64,000 nucleotides of DNA from the NCBI GenBank assembly GCA_030867875.1, contig JAOWCC010000758.1, forward strand, positions 38,297 to 102,296, given 5' to 3'. The notes under the pieces are model-generated. The model made no database searches. It was not told the DNA's origin and saw only the letters and a program-made list of their open reading frames with translations. Position 1 is the stretch's first letter; the number at the start of each line of letters is the position of its first letter. The translations under genes and the position numbers were made by a program. This DNA comes from Actinernus sp. WN-2022. Its lineage: Eukaryota; Cnidaria; Anthozoa; Actiniaria; Actinernidae. Below are positions 11,438 to 24,900 of this stretch, one piece after another.

Positions 11438-14400
11438 AAAGGTCGAGAAATGGCGCCACTTTGAAATTTAGGTTACACAAGTAAATTAATGCGTACTTGT
11501 TGGCTTTAAAAGCCAGTAACTCACTTTTCAACGTTTTGATCCCAAAAATGCACCTTTTTTCTCAGACCTAGTGGAAAATGTACATCTTTCACTAAGCAAA
11601 TCGTTGCGCCATACGTCAGGCAAAGTTGGTTTTTCGCGAAATTTTTTGAACTACTCCTCCCCACCCCACACCACCCTCATAAAATACCTACAGATCAATT
11701 ATTGGAAAGAAAGGCCAGAAAAGTCGTAAACTGTCATTTGCCCTTTCAAGAAAGCGGCAAAAACACGAGTAACTGGCTTTTAAAGCTTAAAGGCACACAA
11801 GATCTACGCTGTTTCCACAAAAGGAGCCCTAGAACCTAAAACCCCCTTTTGTGAAAACATGCTAGATCTTGTGTGCCTTTAGCTTTAAAAGCCAGTAACT
11901 CGTGTTTTTGCCGTTTTCTTGAAACGGCAAATGACAGTTGAAGACTTTAATGGCCTTTCTATCCCATAATTTACTTGTGTGAGATCTATCCCATAATTTC
12001 TTTATTTGAGACCTAGAGGTTATGCTTAGGTTAGAAAAAGGCCATTTTCTGGTATTGTTACTCAAAATACAGGAAACTTCCATCCATTAAACGCAATCTA
12101 CATGAAGAGAACGTTGTATTGCCGTATAGTGCATCGAAATCCATTGAAAGCTCGAGAAATGGCGCCACTTTGAAGATATTAGGGTACACAAGTAACTTTG
12201 AGAGATTAAGGTTAGGTTACAAAAAAACACATTTTCGGATTTTCTACTCCAAATAGGGCAAAACTGGCACGCCAGTCTGAAAGTACAGGAAGAGGCCGTT
12301 GTATTGCCGTATAGTGCATCGAAATCCATTAAAAGGTCGAGAAATGGCGCCACTTTGAAATTTAGGTTACACAAGTAAATTAATGCGTACTTGTTGGCTT
12401 TAAAAGCCAGTAACTCACTTTTCAACGTTTTGATCCCAAAAATGCACCTTTTTTCTCAGACCTAGTGGAAAATGTACATCTTTCACTAAGCAAATCGTTG
12501 CGCCATACGTCAGGCAAAGTTGGTTTTTCGCGAAATTTTTTGAACTACTCCTCCCCACCCCACACCACCCTCATAAAATACCTACAGATCAATTATTGGA
12601 AAGAAAGGCCAGAAAAGTCGTAAACTGTCATTTGCCCTTTCAAGAAAGCGGCAAAAACACGAGTAACTGGCTTTTAAAGCTTAAAGGCACACAAGATCTA
12701 CGCTGTTTCCACAAAAGGAGCCCTAGAACCTAAAACCCCCTTTTGTGAAAACATGCTAGATCTTGTGTGCCTTTAGCTTTAAAAGCCAGTAACTCGTGTT
12801 TTTGCCGTTTTCTTGAAACGGCAAATGACAGTTGAAGACTTTAATGGCCTTTCTATCCCATAATTTACTTGTGTGAGATCTATCCCATAATTTCTTTATT
12901 TGAGACCTAGAGGTTATGCTTAGGTTAGAAAAAGGCCATTTTCTGGTATTGTTACTCAAAATACAGGAAACTTCCATCCATTAAACGCAATCTACATGAA
13001 GAGAACGTTGTATTGCCGTATAGTGCATCGAAATCCATTGAAAGCTCGAGAAATGGCGCCACTTTGAAGATATTAGGGTACACAAGTAACTTTGAGAGAT
13101 TAAGGTTAGGTTACAAAAAAACACATTTTCGGATTTTCTACTCCAAATAGGGCAAAACTGGCACGCCAGTCTGAAAGTACAGGAAGAGGCCGTTGTATTG
13201 CCGTATAGTGCATCGAAATCCATTAAAAGGTCGAGAAATGGCGCCACTTTGAAATTTAGGTTACACAAGTAAATTAATGCGTACTTGTTGGCTTTAAAAG
13301 CCAGTAACTCACTTTTCAACGTTTTGATCCCAAAAATGCACCTTTTTTCTCAGACCTAGTGGAAAATGTACATCTTTCACTAAGCAAATCGTTGCGCCAT
13401 ACGTCAGGCAAAGTTGGTTTTTCGCGAAATTTTTTGAACTACTCCTCCCCACCCCACACCACCCTCATAAAATACCTACAGATCAATTATTGGAAAGAAA
13501 GGCCAGAAAAGTCGTAAACTGTCATTTGCCCTTTCAAGAAAGCGGCAAAAACACGAGTAACTGGCTTTTAAAGCTTAAAGGCACACAAGATCTACGCTGT
13601 TTCCACAAAAGGAGCCCTAGAACCTAAAACCCCCTTTTGTGAAAACATGCTAGATCTTGTGTGCCTTTAGCTTTAAAAGCCAGTAACTCGTGTTTTTGCC
13701 GTTTTCTTGAAACGGCAAATGACAGTTGAAGACTTTAATGGCCTTTCTATCCCATAATTTACTTGTGTGAGATCTATCCCATAATTTCTTTATTTGAGAC
13801 CTAGAGGTTATGCTTAGGTTAGAAAAAGGCCATTTTCTGGTATTGTTACTCAAAATACAGGAAACTTCCATCCATTAAACGCAATCTACATGAAGAGAAC
13901 GTTGTATTGCCGTATAGTGCATCGAAATCCATTGAAAGCTCGAGAAATGGCGCCACTTTGAAGATATTAGGGTACACAAGTAACTTTGAGAGATTAAGGT
14001 TAGGTTACAAAAAAACACATTTTCGGATTTTCTACTCCAAATAGGGCAAAACTGGCACGCCAGTCTGAAAGTACAGGAAGAGGCCGTTGTATTGCCGTAT
14101 AGTGCATCGAAATCCATTAAAAGGTCGAGAAATGGCGCCACTTTGAAATTTAGGTTACACAAGTAAATTAATGCGTACTTGTTGGCTTTAAAAGCCAGTA
14201 ACTCACTTTTCAACGTTTTGATCCCAAAAATGCACCTTTTTTCTCAGACCTAGTGGAAAATGTACATCTTTCACTAAGCAAATCGTTGCGCCATACGTCA
14301 GGCAAAGTTGGTTTTTCGCGAAATTTTTTGAACTACTCCTCCCCACCCCACACCACCCTCATAAAATACCTACAGATCAATTATTGGAAAGAAAGGCCAG

Positions 14401-15355
14401 AAAAGTCGTAAACTGTCATTTGCCCTTTCAAGAAAGCGGCAAAAACACGAGTAACTGGCTTTTAAAGCTTAAAGGCACACAAGATCTACGCTGTTTCCAC
14501 AAAAGGAGCCCTAGAACCTAAAACCCCCTTTTGTGAAAACATGCTAGATCTTGTGTGCCTTTAGCTTTAAAAGCCAGTAACTCGTGTTTTTGCCGTTTTC
14601 TTGAAACGGCAAATGACAGTTGAAGACTTTAATGGCCTTTCTATCCCATAATTTACTTGTGTGAGATCTATCCCATAATTTCTTTATTTGAGACCTAGAG
14701 GTTATGCTTAGGTTAGAAAAAGGCCATTTTCTGGTATTGTTACTCAAAATACAGGAAACTTCCATCCATTAAACGCAATCTACATGAAGAGAACGTTGTA
14801 TTGCCGTATAGTGCATCGAAATCCATTGAAAGCTCGAGAAATGGCGCCACTTTGAAGATATTAGGGTACACAAGTAACTTTGAGAGATTAAGGTTAGGTT
14901 ACAAAAAAACACATTTTCGGATTTTCTACTCCAAATAGGGCAAAACTGGCACGCCAGTCTGAAAGTACAGGAAGAGGCCGTTGTATTGCCGTATAGTGCA
15001 TCGAAATCCATTAAAAGGTCGAGAAATGGCGCCACTTTGAAATTTAGGTTACACAAGTAAATTAATGCGTACTTGTTGGCTTTAAAAGCCAGTAACTCAC
15101 TTTTCAACGTTTTGATCCCAAAAATGCACCTTTTTTCTCAGACCTAGTGGAAAATGTACATCTTTCACTAAGCAAATCGTTGCGCCATACGTCAGGCAAA
15201 GTTGGTTTTTCGCGAAATTTTTTGAACTACTCCTCCCCACCCCACACCACCCTCATAAAATACCTACAGATCAATTATTGGAAAGAAAGGCCAGAAAAGT
15301 CGTAAACTGTCATTTGCCCTTTCAAGAAAGCGGCAAAAACACGAGTAACTGGCTT

Positions 15356-15359
15356 TTAA
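15356..15359. repeat. Left TTAA target-site duplication, MITE copy 1
   Basis: TTAA next to the terminal AGTGCC. It corresponds to monomer positions 158-161, which exist once in uninterrupted copies and twice here (again at 15954-15957). Confidence 0.8.
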
Positions 15360-15953
15360 AGTGCCCCTACGATCAAATTTTGACATATCAATGTTTTTGC
15401 ATATTCATAAAGTAGAGTTCATATATTATTACCAGTTCAAATTGTTTTTCGATACAACGACAGGAAGTCTAATTTTTTTAGCTCCAAATATTGAATCTAC
15501 ACGTCCGCCATTACTGGAAGCCGTGCCCTTTGTTCAGCTTTAAACAAAGGTTTATTCACCGGAAATGATGTCATACACTTAACGCTCGCCTGCAGAACAC
15601 AACGCCTGGAGGCATATTTCTACTAATTACGTCTTCACGTACATAAGAAGAAAGTTATATTTATCTTTGCGAGGTTGGCTACTTTTTTATGCACGCTATT
15701 TCGCGCCACGAGGTTGTCGTGTTAAGTGTATGACATCACTTCCGGTGAATAAACCTTTGTTTAAAGCTGAACAAAGGGCACGGCTTCCAGCAATGGCGGA
15801 CAGGATTTTACCGGTAAACTCTCCTAAAATTTGTGGTTTAAGATGCCCATTTGGGAATATTTTTTACTATTTCGGATATTTCTAATACTGATTGACCTAT
15901 AGACACTGAAAAAGTGGCAAATCGAAATGGTAAATTTTCGTCGTAGTGGCACT
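15360..15953. mobile_element. Non-autonomous DNA transposon, MITE-like, with TTAA target (copy 1)
   Basis: A 594-bp segment unrelated to the satellite. Its ends are inverted: AGTGCCCCTACGA at 15360-15372 and the complement of AGTGCCACTACGA at 15941-15953, a 13-bp terminal repeat with one mismatch. It is flanked by TTAA on both sides, within a longer direct repeat TTTAAAG (15355-15361 and 15953-15959), so the true duplication could be 4 to 7 bp. TTAA targets are typical of the piggyBac and Kolobok groups, but the termini do not let me assign a family. No transposase ORF is present. The two short open frames inside start at GTG or TTG and look fortuitous. An 81-nt inverted repeat occupies the centre. 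Confidence 0.87.
15503..15801. repeat. Central inverted repeat of MITE copy 1
   Basis: The left arm 15503-15583 (81 nt) is the reverse complement of 15721-15801, with two A/G differences (arm positions 11 and 63). The arms flank a 137-nt spacer (15584-15720). They include CTTTGTTCAGCTTTAAACAA and the stretch beginning GTCCGCCATT. The element therefore has a strong internal stem separate from its short terminal repeats, as in fold-back elements or in an element nested within another. Confidence 0.92.
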
Positions 15954-15957
15954 TTAA
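15954..15957. repeat. Right TTAA target-site duplication, MITE copy 1
   Basis: Second TTAA, immediately after the terminal GGCACT. The surrounding TTTAAAG matches the left flank over 7 nt, so the exact length of the duplication is ambiguous. Confidence 0.8.
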
Positions 15958-18900
15958 AGCTTAAAGGCACACAAGATCTACGCTGTTTCCACAAAAGGAG
16001 CCCTAGAACCTAAAACCCCCTTTTGTGAAAACATGCTAGATCTTGTGTGCCTTTAGCTTTAAAAGCCAGTAACTCGTGTTTTTGCCGTTTTCTTGAAACG
16101 GCAAATGACAGTTGAAGACTTTAATGGCCTTTCTATCCCATAATTTACTTGTGTGAGATCTATCCCATAATTTCTTTATTTGAGACCTAGAGGTTATGCT
16201 TAGGTTAGAAAAAGGCCATTTTCTGGTATTGTTACTCAAAATACAGGAAACTTCCATCCATTAAACGCAATCTACATGAAGAGAACGTTGTATTGCCGTA
16301 TAGTGCATCGAAATCCATTGAAAGCTCGAGAAATGGCGCCACTTTGAAGATATTAGGGTACACAAGTAACTTTGAGAGATTAAGGTTAGGTTACAAAAAA
16401 ACACATTTTCGGATTTTCTACTCCAAATAGGGCAAAACTGGCACGCCAGTCTGAAAGTACAGGAAGAGGCCGTTGTATTGCCGTATAGTGCATCGAAATC
16501 CATTAAAAGGTCGAGAAATGGCGCCACTTTGAAATTTAGGTTACACAAGTAAATTAATGCGTACTTGTTGGCTTTAAAAGCCAGTAACTCACTTTTCAAC
16601 GTTTTGATCCCAAAAATGCACCTTTTTTCTCAGACCTAGTGGAAAATGTACATCTTTCACTAAGCAAATCGTTGCGCCATACGTCAGGCAAAGTTGGTTT
16701 TTCGCGAAATTTTTTGAACTACTCCTCCCCACCCCACACCACCCTCATAAAATACCTACAGATCAATTATTGGAAAGAAAGGCCAGAAAAGTCGTAAACT
16801 GTCATTTGCCCTTTCAAGAAAGCGGCAAAAACACGAGTAACTGGCTTTTAAAGCTTAAAGGCACACAAGATCTACGCTGTTTCCACAAAAGGAGCCCTAG
16901 AACCTAAAACCCCCTTTTGTGAAAACATGCTAGATCTTGTGTGCCTTTAGCTTTAAAAGCCAGTAACTCGTGTTTTTGCCGTTTTCTTGAAACGGCAAAT
17001 GACAGTTGAAGACTTTAATGGCCTTTCTATCCCATAATTTACTTGTGTGAGATCTATCCCATAATTTCTTTATTTGAGACCTAGAGGTTATGCTTAGGTT
17101 AGAAAAAGGCCATTTTCTGGTATTGTTACTCAAAATACAGGAAACTTCCATCCATTAAACGCAATCTACATGAAGAGAACGTTGTATTGCCGTATAGTGC
17201 ATCGAAATCCATTGAAAGCTCGAGAAATGGCGCCACTTTGAAGATATTAGGGTACACAAGTAACTTTGAGAGATTAAGGTTAGGTTACAAAAAAACACAT
17301 TTTCGGATTTTCTACTCCAAATAGGGCAAAACTGGCACGCCAGTCTGAAAGTACAGGAAGAGGCCGTTGTATTGCCGTATAGTGCATCGAAATCCATTAA
17401 AAGGTCGAGAAATGGCGCCACTTTGAAATTTAGGTTACACAAGTAAATTAATGCGTACTTGTTGGCTTTAAAAGCCAGTAACTCACTTTTCAACGTTTTG
17501 ATCCCAAAAATGCACCTTTTTTCTCAGACCTAGTGGAAAATGTACATCTTTCACTAAGCAAATCGTTGCGCCATACGTCAGGCAAAGTTGGTTTTTCGCG
17601 AAATTTTTTGAACTACTCCTCCCCACCCCACACCACCCTCATAAAATACCTACAGATCAATTATTGGAAAGAAAGGCCAGAAAAGTCGTAAACTGTCATT
17701 TGCCCTTTCAAGAAAGCGGCAAAAACACGAGTAACTGGCTTTTAAAGCTTAAAGGCACACAAGATCTACGCTGTTTCCACAAAAGGAGCCCTAGAACCTA
17801 AAACCCCCTTTTGTGAAAACATGCTAGATCTTGTGTGCCTTTAGCTTTAAAAGCCAGTAACTCGTGTTTTTGCCGTTTTCTTGAAACGGCAAATGACAGT
17901 TGAAGACTTTAATGGCCTTTCTATCCCATAATTTACTTGTGTGAGATCTATCCCATAATTTCTTTATTTGAGACCTAGAGGTTATGCTTAGGTTAGAAAA
18001 AGGCCATTTTCTGGTATTGTTACTCAAAATACAGGAAACTTCCATCCATTAAACGCAATCTACATGAAGAGAACGTTGTATTGCCGTATAGTGCATCGAA
18101 ATCCATTGAAAGCTCGAGAAATGGCGCCACTTTGAAGATATTAGGGTACACAAGTAACTTTGAGAGATTAAGGTTAGGTTACAAAAAAACACATTTTCGG
18201 ATTTTCTACTCCAAATAGGGCAAAACTGGCACGCCAGTCTGAAAGTACAGGAAGAGGCCGTTGTATTGCCGTATAGTGCATCGAAATCCATTAAAAGGTC
18301 GAGAAATGGCGCCACTTTGAAATTTAGGTTACACAAGTAAATTAATGCGTACTTGTTGGCTTTAAAAGCCAGTAACTCACTTTTCAACGTTTTGATCCCA
18401 AAAATGCACCTTTTTTCTCAGACCTAGTGGAAAATGTACATCTTTCACTAAGCAAATCGTTGCGCCATACGTCAGGCAAAGTTGGTTTTTCGCGAAATTT
18501 TTTGAACTACTCCTCCCCACCCCACACCACCCTCATAAAATACCTACAGATCAATTATTGGAAAGAAAGGCCAGAAAAGTCGTAAACTGTCATTTGCCCT
18601 TTCAAGAAAGCGGCAAAAACACGAGTAACTGGCTTTTAAAGCTTAAAGGCACACAAGATCTACGCTGTTTCCACAAAAGGAGCCCTAGAACCTAAAACCC
18701 CCTTTTGTGAAAACATGCTAGATCTTGTGTGCCTTTAGCTTTAAAAGCCAGTAACTCGTGTTTTTGCCGTTTTCTTGAAACGGCAAATGACAGTTGAAGA
18801 CTTTAATGGCCTTTCTATCCCATAATTTACTTGTGTGAGATCTATCCCATAATTTCTTTATTTGAGACCTAGAGGTTATGCTTAGGTTAGAAAAAGGCCA

Positions 18901-21900
18901 TTTTCTGGTATTGTTACTCAAAATACAGGAAACTTCCATCCATTAAACGCAATCTACATGAAGAGAACGTTGTATTGCCGTATAGTGCATCGAAATCCAT
19001 TGAAAGCTCGAGAAATGGCGCCACTTTGAAGATATTAGGGTACACAAGTAACTTTGAGAGATTAAGGTTAGGTTACAAAAAAACACATTTTCGGATTTTC
19101 TACTCCAAATAGGGCAAAACTGGCACGCCAGTCTGAAAGTACAGGAAGAGGCCGTTGTATTGCCGTATAGTGCATCGAAATCCATTAAAAGGTCGAGAAA
19201 TGGCGCCACTTTGAAATTTAGGTTACACAAGTAAATTAATGCGTACTTGTTGGCTTTAAAAGCCAGTAACTCACTTTTCAACGTTTTGATCCCAAAAATG
19301 CACCTTTTTTCTCAGACCTAGTGGAAAATGTACATCTTTCACTAAGCAAATCGTTGCGCCATACGTCAGGCAAAGTTGGTTTTTCGCGAAATTTTTTGAA
19401 CTACTCCTCCCCACCCCACACCACCCTCATAAAATACCTACAGATCAATTATTGGAAAGAAAGGCCAGAAAAGTCGTAAACTGTCATTTGCCCTTTCAAG
19501 AAAGCGGCAAAAACACGAGTAACTGGCTTTTAAAGCTTAAAGGCACACAAGATCTACGCTGTTTCCACAAAAGGAGCCCTAGAACCTAAAACCCCCTTTT
19601 GTGAAAACATGCTAGATCTTGTGTGCCTTTAGCTTTAAAAGCCAGTAACTCGTGTTTTTGCCGTTTTCTTGAAACGGCAAATGACAGTTGAAGACTTTAA
19701 TGGCCTTTCTATCCCATAATTTACTTGTGTGAGATCTATCCCATAATTTCTTTATTTGAGACCTAGAGGTTATGCTTAGGTTAGAAAAAGGCCATTTTCT
19801 GGTATTGTTACTCAAAATACAGGAAACTTCCATCCATTAAACGCAATCTACATGAAGAGAACGTTGTATTGCCGTATAGTGCATCGAAATCCATTGAAAG
19901 CTCGAGAAATGGCGCCACTTTGAAGATATTAGGGTACACAAGTAACTTTGAGAGATTAAGGTTAGGTTACAAAAAAACACATTTTCGGATTTTCTACTCC
20001 AAATAGGGCAAAACTGGCACGCCAGTCTGAAAGTACAGGAAGAGGCCGTTGTATTGCCGTATAGTGCATCGAAATCCATTAAAAGGTCGAGAAATGGCGC
20101 CACTTTGAAATTTAGGTTACACAAGTAAATTAATGCGTACTTGTTGGCTTTAAAAGCCAGTAACTCACTTTTCAACGTTTTGATCCCAAAAATGCACCTT
20201 TTTTCTCAGACCTAGTGGAAAATGTACATCTTTCACTAAGCAAATCGTTGCGCCATACGTCAGGCAAAGTTGGTTTTTCGCGAAATTTTTTGAACTACTC
20301 CTCCCCACCCCACACCACCCTCATAAAATACCTACAGATCAATTATTGGAAAGAAAGGCCAGAAAAGTCGTAAACTGTCATTTGCCCTTTCAAGAAAGCG
20401 GCAAAAACACGAGTAACTGGCTTTTAAAGCTTAAAGGCACACAAGATCTACGCTGTTTCCACAAAAGGAGCCCTAGAACCTAAAACCCCCTTTTGTGAAA
20501 ACATGCTAGATCTTGTGTGCCTTTAGCTTTAAAAGCCAGTAACTCGTGTTTTTGCCGTTTTCTTGAAACGGCAAATGACAGTTGAAGACTTTAATGGCCT
20601 TTCTATCCCATAATTTACTTGTGTGAGATCTATCCCATAATTTCTTTATTTGAGACCTAGAGGTTATGCTTAGGTTAGAAAAAGGCCATTTTCTGGTATT
20701 GTTACTCAAAATACAGGAAACTTCCATCCATTAAACGCAATCTACATGAAGAGAACGTTGTATTGCCGTATAGTGCATCGAAATCCATTGAAAGCTCGAG
20801 AAATGGCGCCACTTTGAAGATATTAGGGTACACAAGTAACTTTGAGAGATTAAGGTTAGGTTACAAAAAAACACATTTTCGGATTTTCTACTCCAAATAG
20901 GGCAAAACTGGCACGCCAGTCTGAAAGTACAGGAAGAGGCCGTTGTATTGCCGTATAGTGCATCGAAATCCATTAAAAGGTCGAGAAATGGCGCCACTTT
21001 GAAATTTAGGTTACACAAGTAAATTAATGCGTACTTGTTGGCTTTAAAAGCCAGTAACTCACTTTTCAACGTTTTGATCCCAAAAATGCACCTTTTTTCT
21101 CAGACCTAGTGGAAAATGTACATCTTTCACTAAGCAAATCGTTGCGCCATACGTCAGGCAAAGTTGGTTTTTCGCGAAATTTTTTGAACTACTCCTCCCC
21201 ACCCCACACCACCCTCATAAAATACCTACAGATCAATTATTGGAAAGAAAGGCCAGAAAAGTCGTAAACTGTCATTTGCCCTTTCAAGAAAGCGGCAAAA
21301 ACACGAGTAACTGGCTTTTAAAGCTTAAAGGCACACAAGATCTACGCTGTTTCCACAAAAGGAGCCCTAGAACCTAAAACCCCCTTTTGTGAAAACATGC
21401 TAGATCTTGTGTGCCTTTAGCTTTAAAAGCCAGTAACTCGTGTTTTTGCCGTTTTCTTGAAACGGCAAATGACAGTTGAAGACTTTAATGGCCTTTCTAT
21501 CCCATAATTTACTTGTGTGAGATCTATCCCATAATTTCTTTATTTGAGACCTAGAGGTTATGCTTAGGTTAGAAAAAGGCCATTTTCTGGTATTGTTACT
21601 CAAAATACAGGAAACTTCCATCCATTAAACGCAATCTACATGAAGAGAACGTTGTATTGCCGTATAGTGCATCGAAATCCATTGAAAGCTCGAGAAATGG
21701 CGCCACTTTGAAGATATTAGGGTACACAAGTAACTTTGAGAGATTAAGGTTAGGTTACAAAAAAACACATTTTCGGATTTTCTACTCCAAATAGGGCAAA
21801 ACTGGCACGCCAGTCTGAAAGTACAGGAAGAGGCCGTTGTATTGCCGTATAGTGCATCGAAATCCATTAAAAGGTCGAGAAATGGCGCCACTTTGAAATT

Positions 21901-24900
21901 TAGGTTACACAAGTAAATTAATGCGTACTTGTTGGCTTTAAAAGCCAGTAACTCACTTTTCAACGTTTTGATCCCAAAAATGCACCTTTTTTCTCAGACC
22001 TAGTGGAAAATGTACATCTTTCACTAAGCAAATCGTTGCGCCATACGTCAGGCAAAGTTGGTTTTTCGCGAAATTTTTTGAACTACTCCTCCCCACCCCA
22101 CACCACCCTCATAAAATACCTACAGATCAATTATTGGAAAGAAAGGCCAGAAAAGTCGTAAACTGTCATTTGCCCTTTCAAGAAAGCGGCAAAAACACGA
22201 GTAACTGGCTTTTAAAGCTTAAAGGCACACAAGATCTACGCTGTTTCCACAAAAGGAGCCCTAGAACCTAAAACCCCCTTTTGTGAAAACATGCTAGATC
22301 TTGTGTGCCTTTAGCTTTAAAAGCCAGTAACTCGTGTTTTTGCCGTTTTCTTGAAACGGCAAATGACAGTTGAAGACTTTAATGGCCTTTCTATCCCATA
22401 ATTTACTTGTGTGAGATCTATCCCATAATTTCTTTATTTGAGACCTAGAGGTTATGCTTAGGTTAGAAAAAGGCCATTTTCTGGTATTGTTACTCAAAAT
22501 ACAGGAAACTTCCATCCATTAAACGCAATCTACATGAAGAGAACGTTGTATTGCCGTATAGTGCATCGAAATCCATTGAAAGCTCGAGAAATGGCGCCAC
22601 TTTGAAGATATTAGGGTACACAAGTAACTTTGAGAGATTAAGGTTAGGTTACAAAAAAACACATTTTCGGATTTTCTACTCCAAATAGGGCAAAACTGGC
22701 ACGCCAGTCTGAAAGTACAGGAAGAGGCCGTTGTATTGCCGTATAGTGCATCGAAATCCATTAAAAGGTCGAGAAATGGCGCCACTTTGAAATTTAGGTT
22801 ACACAAGTAAATTAATGCGTACTTGTTGGCTTTAAAAGCCAGTAACTCACTTTTCAACGTTTTGATCCCAAAAATGCACCTTTTTTCTCAGACCTAGTGG
22901 AAAATGTACATCTTTCACTAAGCAAATCGTTGCGCCATACGTCAGGCAAAGTTGGTTTTTCGCGAAATTTTTTGAACTACTCCTCCCCACCCCACACCAC
23001 CCTCATAAAATACCTACAGATCAATTATTGGAAAGAAAGGCCAGAAAAGTCGTAAACTGTCATTTGCCCTTTCAAGAAAGCGGCAAAAACACGAGTAACT
23101 GGCTTTTAAAGCTTAAAGGCACACAAGATCTACGCTGTTTCCACAAAAGGAGCCCTAGAACCTAAAACCCCCTTTTGTGAAAACATGCTAGATCTTGTGT
23201 GCCTTTAGCTTTAAAAGCCAGTAACTCGTGTTTTTGCCGTTTTCTTGAAACGGCAAATGACAGTTGAAGACTTTAATGGCCTTTCTATCCCATAATTTAC
23301 TTGTGTGAGATCTATCCCATAATTTCTTTATTTGAGACCTAGAGGTTATGCTTAGGTTAGAAAAAGGCCATTTTCTGGTATTGTTACTCAAAATACAGGA
23401 AACTTCCATCCATTAAACGCAATCTACATGAAGAGAACGTTGTATTGCCGTATAGTGCATCGAAATCCATTGAAAGCTCGAGAAATGGCGCCACTTTGAA
23501 GATATTAGGGTACACAAGTAACTTTGAGAGATTAAGGTTAGGTTACAAAAAAACACATTTTCGGATTTTCTACTCCAAATAGGGCAAAACTGGCACGCCA
23601 GTCTGAAAGTACAGGAAGAGGCCGTTGTATTGCCGTATAGTGCATCGAAATCCATTAAAAGGTCGAGAAATGGCGCCACTTTGAAATTTAGGTTACACAA
23701 GTAAATTAATGCGTACTTGTTGGCTTTAAAAGCCAGTAACTCACTTTTCAACGTTTTGATCCCAAAAATGCACCTTTTTTCTCAGACCTAGTGGAAAATG
23801 TACATCTTTCACTAAGCAAATCGTTGCGCCATACGTCAGGCAAAGTTGGTTTTTCGCGAAATTTTTTGAACTACTCCTCCCCACCCCACACCACCCTCAT
23901 AAAATACCTACAGATCAATTATTGGAAAGAAAGGCCAGAAAAGTCGTAAACTGTCATTTGCCCTTTCAAGAAAGCGGCAAAAACACGAGTAACTGGCTTT
24001 TAAAGCTTAAAGGCACACAAGATCTACGCTGTTTCCACAAAAGGAGCCCTAGAACCTAAAACCCCCTTTTGTGAAAACATGCTAGATCTTGTGTGCCTTT
24101 AGCTTTAAAAGCCAGTAACTCGTGTTTTTGCCGTTTTCTTGAAACGGCAAATGACAGTTGAAGACTTTAATGGCCTTTCTATCCCATAATTTACTTGTGT
24201 GAGATCTATCCCATAATTTCTTTATTTGAGACCTAGAGGTTATGCTTAGGTTAGAAAAAGGCCATTTTCTGGTATTGTTACTCAAAATACAGGAAACTTC
24301 CATCCATTAAACGCAATCTACATGAAGAGAACGTTGTATTGCCGTATAGTGCATCGAAATCCATTGAAAGCTCGAGAAATGGCGCCACTTTGAAGATATT
24401 AGGGTACACAAGTAACTTTGAGAGATTAAGGTTAGGTTACAAAAAAACACATTTTCGGATTTTCTACTCCAAATAGGGCAAAACTGGCACGCCAGTCTGA
24501 AAGTACAGGAAGAGGCCGTTGTATTGCCGTATAGTGCATCGAAATCCATTAAAAGGTCGAGAAATGGCGCCACTTTGAAATTTAGGTTACACAAGTAAAT
24601 TAATGCGTACTTGTTGGCTTTAAAAGCCAGTAACTCACTTTTCAACGTTTTGATCCCAAAAATGCACCTTTTTTCTCAGACCTAGTGGAAAATGTACATC
24701 TTTCACTAAGCAAATCGTTGCGCCATACGTCAGGCAAAGTTGGTTTTTCGCGAAATTTTTTGAACTACTCCTCCCCACCCCACACCACCCTCATAAAATA
24801 CCTACAGATCAATTATTGGAAAGAAAGGCCAGAAAAGTCGTAAACTGTCATTTGCCCTTTCAAGAAAGCGGCAAAAACACGAGTAACTGGCTTTTAAAGC

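Larger units (their letters stand above)
1..15359. repeat. 894-bp satellite array, segment A (copies 1-17 and the left part of copy 18)
   Basis: Direct tandem repetition with an exact 894-bp period: the motif AAGTTGGTTTTTCGCGAAAT recurs at 1, 895, 1789, 2683 and so on. Seventeen complete copies fill 1-15198. Copy 18 starts at 15199 and is interrupted after 160 nt by a transposon-like insertion. All copies have the same orientation, with no inversion or spacer. The only substitutions I noticed are A-to-G at 10543 and 11437 (monomer position 709, copies 12 and 13). Such uniformity over 15 kb indicates recent amplification or strong homogenisation by unequal exchange or conversion. No gene lies in the segment. 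Confidence 0.98.
15199..16690. repeat. Copy 18: satellite monomer interrupted by the MITE-like insertion
   Basis: This copy is 1492 bp, that is 894 plus 598. The monomer reads normally to its position 163, is broken by the insertion, and resumes within the duplicated TTTAAAG. No satellite bases are lost. The left hairpin arm is split, so this copy alone could not form the compact stem present in its neighbours. Confidence 0.95.

Noticed and set aside
15361..15885. Two short plus-strand open frames in the MITE (15361-15543 and 15667-15885) as transposase fragments
   Set aside because: They start at GTG and TTG, have no transposase motif, and largely consist of the inverted-repeat arms. The same applies to 33839-34021 and 34145-34363.
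15352..15961. hAT-type insertion with an 8-bp target duplication
   Set aside because: The 8-mers TTTTAAAG and CTTTAAAG differ at one base, and the resulting termini would begin TGCC, not the CAG-type ends usual for hAT. TTAA with AGTGCC ends is the simpler reading, though 5 to 7 bp remains possible.
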